From: an uncultured Clostridium sp.
GTDB lineage: Bacteria; Bacillota; Clostridia; Clostridiales; Clostridiaceae
Direction of reading: 5' to 3'
DNA: 7,745 nucleotides
Assembly (NCBI GenBank): GCA_934777095.1
Contig: CAKVNP010000087.1
Coordinates: forward strand, 1 to 7,745
Shown: in pieces, positions 5,115 to 7,745 of the stretch
Layout of the letters: each line of letters begins with the position of its first letter
How positions within the stretch are numbered: position 1 is the first letter of the stretch
Made by a program: the position numbers and the translations under genes
Notes under the pieces: generated by a model
What the model was told of the DNA's origin: nothing
Databases searched by the model: none
The model's input: only the letters and a program-made list of their open reading frames with translations

Positions 5115-6206
5115 ATGAGCATATATCAAAAAGATAAATATAAATTTTCATCAAACCCAGCATTACTAGTAATGGGGAAAGATATAGTCGAAGCAAGGGC
5201 GAACCAGGCTGAAGAATTCTGCAGTCAGCTTAATGAATATGGAATAATACTTAAAGATCTGCTTGAGATAGATTTAAGTGAATCTGTGAGAAATGAAATT
5301 CTTAATATAGCAATTTTTATTTCAGAAAGTGCTGAGTTATATGGAGAAATGGAAGCAAATAAGGAGCTTCCAATAAGAAAAATTGCTAAGGAAGTATTAA
5401 GAACAAGAAAAATAATTGATAGCTGGAAAGAGTATATTATAGCTTATACATTAATTATTGGAAGCTATAAATATAAAAATTTAAATGACTATTTACGTAT
5501 TGTGGAAGAGGCAGATAACAATAATGAAGGTCAAAAGGTTATTCATTTAAAGGACATCATCACTGGTAATGAAGATGAACATGATCAGGAAGAGAAAAAT
5601 GAAGAAGATAATGAATCTGAAATTGAAGAGGATAACGAGAAAGTAGAGCAATCAAATGAAATTAAAGGCGTAATACTTTCAAAAAGCAGAAAAACAGCTA
5701 TTGTACTGACTTCTTCAGGGCTGTTTAAAAGTATTATTGTAGATAAAGAAAGCGAATGTGGAGAAGAGGTTCAAGGAAAGCCTAAAAAGAGCATAAGAGA
5801 TCATAAAAAGCTTATTACTATAATTTCTGCAGTAGCAGTATTAGCAATTGTAGCAATTATCTATGTGTATTCACATGTAGTAAGTACCGTTGTAATTGAA
5901 GCAGGAACAAGTGTAAGGCTGGAAATCAATATGCTGAATAGGGTAGTAAATGTTGAATCAGGTACTTCAGAAGGGGATATAATTATAAAAGAAGCAAATA
6001 TAAAAGACAGAGATATAGACAGTGCTATCTTAAGAATTATTGAAGCTTCTATTAATTCAGGAATTACAACTAAGGAAAATAGAGTGATGATAACTGTTAC
6101 AGGAGAAGCAATTAAATACGGTGTACTTGAAGATACATCAAATTATGTTGAGAAAAATGGCATAGAAGTAAAATTCAATAATGCAGGGTATCAGAAAAAG
6201 TTATAA
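5115..6206 (+). CDS. Membrane protein fusing a SigI C-terminal-like domain to an RsgI-type anti-sigma factor
   Basis: RsgI proteins are single-pass membrane anti-sigma factors that hold the sigma factor SigI inactive. Here residues about 183-225 (KGVILSKSRKTAIVLTSSGLFKSI) match the RsgI N-terminal anti-sigma domain. Residues 232-252 form one membrane helix. Residues 256-332 resemble the RsgI extracellular juxtamembrane domain. Unusually, residues about 30-130 resemble the C-terminal domain of SigI: a helical start, LNEYGIILKDLLEI, then LPIRKI, and KEYIIAYTLIIGS ending in YL. A strongly acidic linker (about 150-180) joins the two. The sigma-2 part is absent. The usual Asp-x-Asn-Pro-Ser self-cleavage motif reads EAGTS (262-266). 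The ribosome site AAGGGG lies 6 nt before the ATG. The SigI-like assignment is by motif recall and needs a profile search. Confidence 0.75.
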   Translation: MSIYQKDKYKFSSNPALLVMGKDIVEARANQAEEFCSQLNEYGIILKDLLEIDLSESVRNEILNIAIFISESAELYGEMEANKELPIRKIAKEVLRTRKIIDSWKEYIIAYTLIIGSYKYKNLNDYLRIVEEADNNNEGQKVIHLKDIITGNEDEHDQEEKNEEDNESEIEEDNEKVEQSNEIKGVILSKSRKTAIVLTSSGLFKSIIVDKESECGEEVQGKPKKSIRDHKKLITIISAVAVLAIVAIIYVYSHVVSTVVIEAGTSVRLEINMLNRVVNVESGTSEGDIIIKEANIKDRDIDSAILRIIEASINSGITTKENRVMITVTGEAIKYGVLEDTSNYVEKNGIEVKFNNAGYQKKL

Positions 6207-6276
6207 TAGAATTTAGTTATTGGAAGACTAATAGACGTTAATACATTTTAGAATTTGACTTATAAGGAAGGTAAAT

Positions 6277-7059
6277 ATGCAACCTAAAAAGAAGAAAAAA
6301 CAGATAATTGTACATAATGATAGGGCAGAGAGCATTAGGTTAAATAAATATATAAGTGAATCGGGATTTTGTTCAAGAAGAGAAGCTGATAAGTTTATCG
6401 AAAGTGGTGCCGTTACTATTGATAATGTTAAGGCTGTAATGGGAACAAAGGTAAATCCAGGACAGAAGGTCAGGGTTAATGGTAAATTAATTACTAAAGA
6501 AGAGGAACTTGTATATATTGCTTTAAATAAGCCTGTAGGAATCACATGTACTACTGAACATAAAGTAAAAGGAAATATTGTTGATTTTGTAAATCATGAA
6601 AAAAGAATATTCCCCATAGGCAGATTGGATAAAGATTCAGAAGGACTTATTCTAATGACTAATGATGGCGATATAGTAAATAAGATACTTAGAGCTGGCA
6701 ATAATCATGAAAAGGAATATATAGTTAAGGTTGATAAGCCAATAACTGATGAGTTCGTTAAAAGAATGAGCGGTGGAATAAGAATATTAGGACAAGTAAC
6801 AAAAAAGTGTTTTGTTAAAAAGGAAGGACCTAATACTTTTAGGATAATATTAACTCAAGGATTAAATAGACAAATTAGAAGAATGTGCGAAAGCCTTGGA
6901 TATAAAGTTGTAAAATTAAAAAGAATAAGAATAATGAACATAAATTTAGAAGGATTAAAGAAAGGCCAATGGAGAAACTTAACTAATCAAGAGTTAAGTG
7001 GATTAAATAAGCTTATTTCAGCATCAGGGAAAACTAAAGAAGTTGATTATGAAGAATAA
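6277..7059 (+). CDS. rluF: 23S rRNA pseudouridine synthase RluF
   Basis: RsuA/RluB/RluF-family enzyme that isomerises uridine to pseudouridine in 23S rRNA (position 2604 in E. coli numbering). An S4 RNA-binding domain covers about 20-65 ([19 protein letters not shown]). The catalytic Asp118 lies in [18 protein letters not shown], and [11 protein letters not shown] is the conserved late block. [20 protein letters not shown] and [12 protein letters not shown] closely recall E. coli RluF rather than RsuA or RluB. At 260 aa it has a lysine-rich N-terminal tail and a shorter C-terminal tail than E. coli. The ribosome site AAGGAAGGT (6264-6272) precedes the ATG. It lies 70 bp after the fusion gene with no terminator between, so it probably belongs to the sortase transcript. 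A short gap promoter cannot be excluded. Confidence 0.92.
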   Translation: MQPKKKKKQIIVHNDRAESIRLNKYISESGFCSRREADKFIESGAVTIDNVKAVMGTKVNPGQKVRVNGKLITKEEELVYIALNKPVGITCTTEHKVKGNIVDFVNHEKRIFPIGRLDKDSEGLILMTNDGDIVNKILRAGNNHEKEYIVKVDKPITDEFVKRMSGGIRILGQVTKKCFVKKEGPNTFRIILTQGLNRQIRRMCESLGYKVVKLKRIRIMNINLEGLKKGQWRNLTNQELSGLNKLISASGKTKEVDYEE

Positions 7060-7066
7060 AATAATT

Positions 7067-7103
7067 AAAGCTGTGTATAAATACACAGCTTTTTTGTTTT
7101 TTT
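7067..7103 (+). terminator. Intrinsic terminator of the sortase-rluF operon
   Basis: AGCTGTGT (7069-7076) and ACACAGCT (7083-7090) form a perfect 8-bp stem with an ATAAAT loop, followed by T-runs to 7103. It begins 8 bp after the rluF stop. Confidence 0.9.
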
Positions 7104-7124
7104 AGGGGGAGGGGATGAGTGGGT

Positions 7125-7560
7125 TGTGGAAAACTTTTAAAACAGGCGTTAGTTATCCACAAACTACTGTTCTTTTGTGAGGGTATTGCTGAATTGGCTT
7201 GTAGACTGGGGTGAGGTGGTTTTAATATTAAGTTTAGTAATATTTAATAATACATTAAATGGTAAAAAACAATTATTTTTAAATAAAAATGGAAGTTACA
7301 CACATAATCCACAGGTGGTTGTGGATAACTTGTTATAAAAGTGTTGATATGTATGTTAATAATTATCAACAATATTGTAGATAATAAGAAAATAGAGTAG
7401 AAAAATAACAAAATATAAGGAGGAGATATGGGGTGAAGTGTCTAAAAAAGGCTATTTATCTATTATTAATTCTATTAACATTTTCAACAAGTTATCCACA
7501 GGCTATGTTGATACCTGGTGAAGAAGTTAGGGAAAGTGCGAAAGTTGATGTTGTGGATAA
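7125..7560. other. DnaA-box cluster
   Basis: Four perfect TTATCCACA boxes occur at 7153-7161 (+), 7320-7328 (-), 7492-7500 (+) and 7552-7560 (-). One-mismatch boxes lie at 7125-7133 (-), 7296-7304 (+), 7305-7313 (+) and 7363-7371 (+). ATCCACA (7307-7313) and TGTGGAT (7320-7326) form an inverted pair 6 bp apart. TGTTGATA (7342-7349) and TATCAACA (7364-7371) form a second, weaker one. An AT-rich, unwinding-prone stretch covers about 7220-7290. The noncoding part (7104-7432) contains no gene. The cluster runs into the next coding sequence. It is consistent with a DnaA titration or regulatory cluster, or an origin-like element. dnaA and dnaN are not visible. Confidence 0.75.
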
Positions 7561-7745
7561 AGTATATAAAGAGAAAAGTGATTATTTAAAGATTAATGTT
7601 ACTATTCCACAAATTAAAAATCTAAAGGATGCTGAATTCGAAAAAGTAATTAATGATAAGATTGTAAAATGGACAGAAGATTGGATTAAGGATGTGAAAG
7701 GGGTAGCTGATGAATACTTTAAAGGGGGACCGCCTCCATATACAC
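7433..7745 (+). CDS. Secreted DUF4163-type protein, N-terminal part (runs off the window)
   Basis: First 104 residues of a longer exported protein. A signal peptide is clear: MKCLKK, a hydrophobic core of L/I/T to about residue 17, and a likely cleavage region near STSYPQA (18-24). The mature part begins with a charged segment. It then shows YLKINVTIPQIKNLKDAEFEKVINDKI (51-77) and WTEDWIKDVK, typical of the DUF4163 (PdaC/RsiV-like) domain often followed by DUF3298. Such domains occur in cell-envelope deacetylases and anti-sigma proteins; the C-terminal part that would decide lies outside. The start is GTG 7433, with AGGAGG (7418-7423) 9 nt upstream. The ATG at 7428 gives only ATG-GGG-TGA. Two perfect DnaA boxes lie inside its first 130 bases. 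Confidence 0.8.
   Translation, partial: MKCLKKAIYLLLILLTFSTSYPQAMLIPGEEVRESAKVDVVDKVYKEKSDYLKINVTIPQIKNLKDAEFEKVINDKIVKWTEDWIKDVKGVADEYFKGGPPPYT

Noticed and set aside
6228..6545. 105-codon minus-strand reading frame
   Set aside because: Antisense to the S4 domain of rluF; no supporting signal.

Overview
The window reads as chromosomal DNA of a low-GC Firmicute, most likely Clostridium or a close relative. The protein-coding DNA is AT-rich, ribosome binding sites are strong and purine-rich, and TTG and GTG start codons are used. An S-box leader controls a MetT-type transporter, and the proteins (IspF, RluF, class D sortase, RsgI-type anti-sigma domains) look clostridial. No mobile element, prophage or CRISPR array is visible.

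Positions 1-1684 hold three tRNA genes: Leu-UAG (its first base lies just outside the window), Gly-CCC and Lys-CUU. Between Gly and Lys sit a minus-strand HNH-endonuclease-like gene with its own promoter and terminator, and a plus-strand gene I do not recognise. Positions 1701-3267 form one regulatory unit: a consensus promoter, an S-box (SAM-I) riboswitch, an intrinsic terminator and a NhaC-superfamily transporter that the riboswitch identifies as a probable methionine transporter (metT). A terminator overlaps its stop codon. Positions 3270-3660 contain no convincing protein gene. They hold two more hairpins, a threefold 46-47 bp repeat whose stem-loops show compensatory changes, and a 100-bp island of about 52% GC. 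Together these suggest an unrecognised structured RNA or repeat element. ispF and a small basic protein follow on the minus strand.

Positions 4426-7103 hold a probable plus-strand operon: a class D sortase, a membrane protein that fuses a SigI C-terminal-like domain to an RsgI anti-sigma domain, and the 23S rRNA pseudouridine synthase RluF. A perfect 8+8 bp inverted repeat lies in the divergent promoter region. The fusion protein is the most unusual gene. It carries both interaction partners of a SigI-RsgI pair in one chain, lacks the sigma promoter-recognition core, and has lost the Asn-Pro of the self-cleavage motif.

Positions 7104-7745 hold a dense cluster of DnaA boxes: four perfect TTATCCACA sites plus near matches and an AT-rich stretch. 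The cluster runs into the start of a secreted DUF4163-type protein that is cut by the window edge. It resembles a DnaA-binding locus, either a titration/regulatory cluster or an origin-like site, although dnaA and dnaN are not in view.
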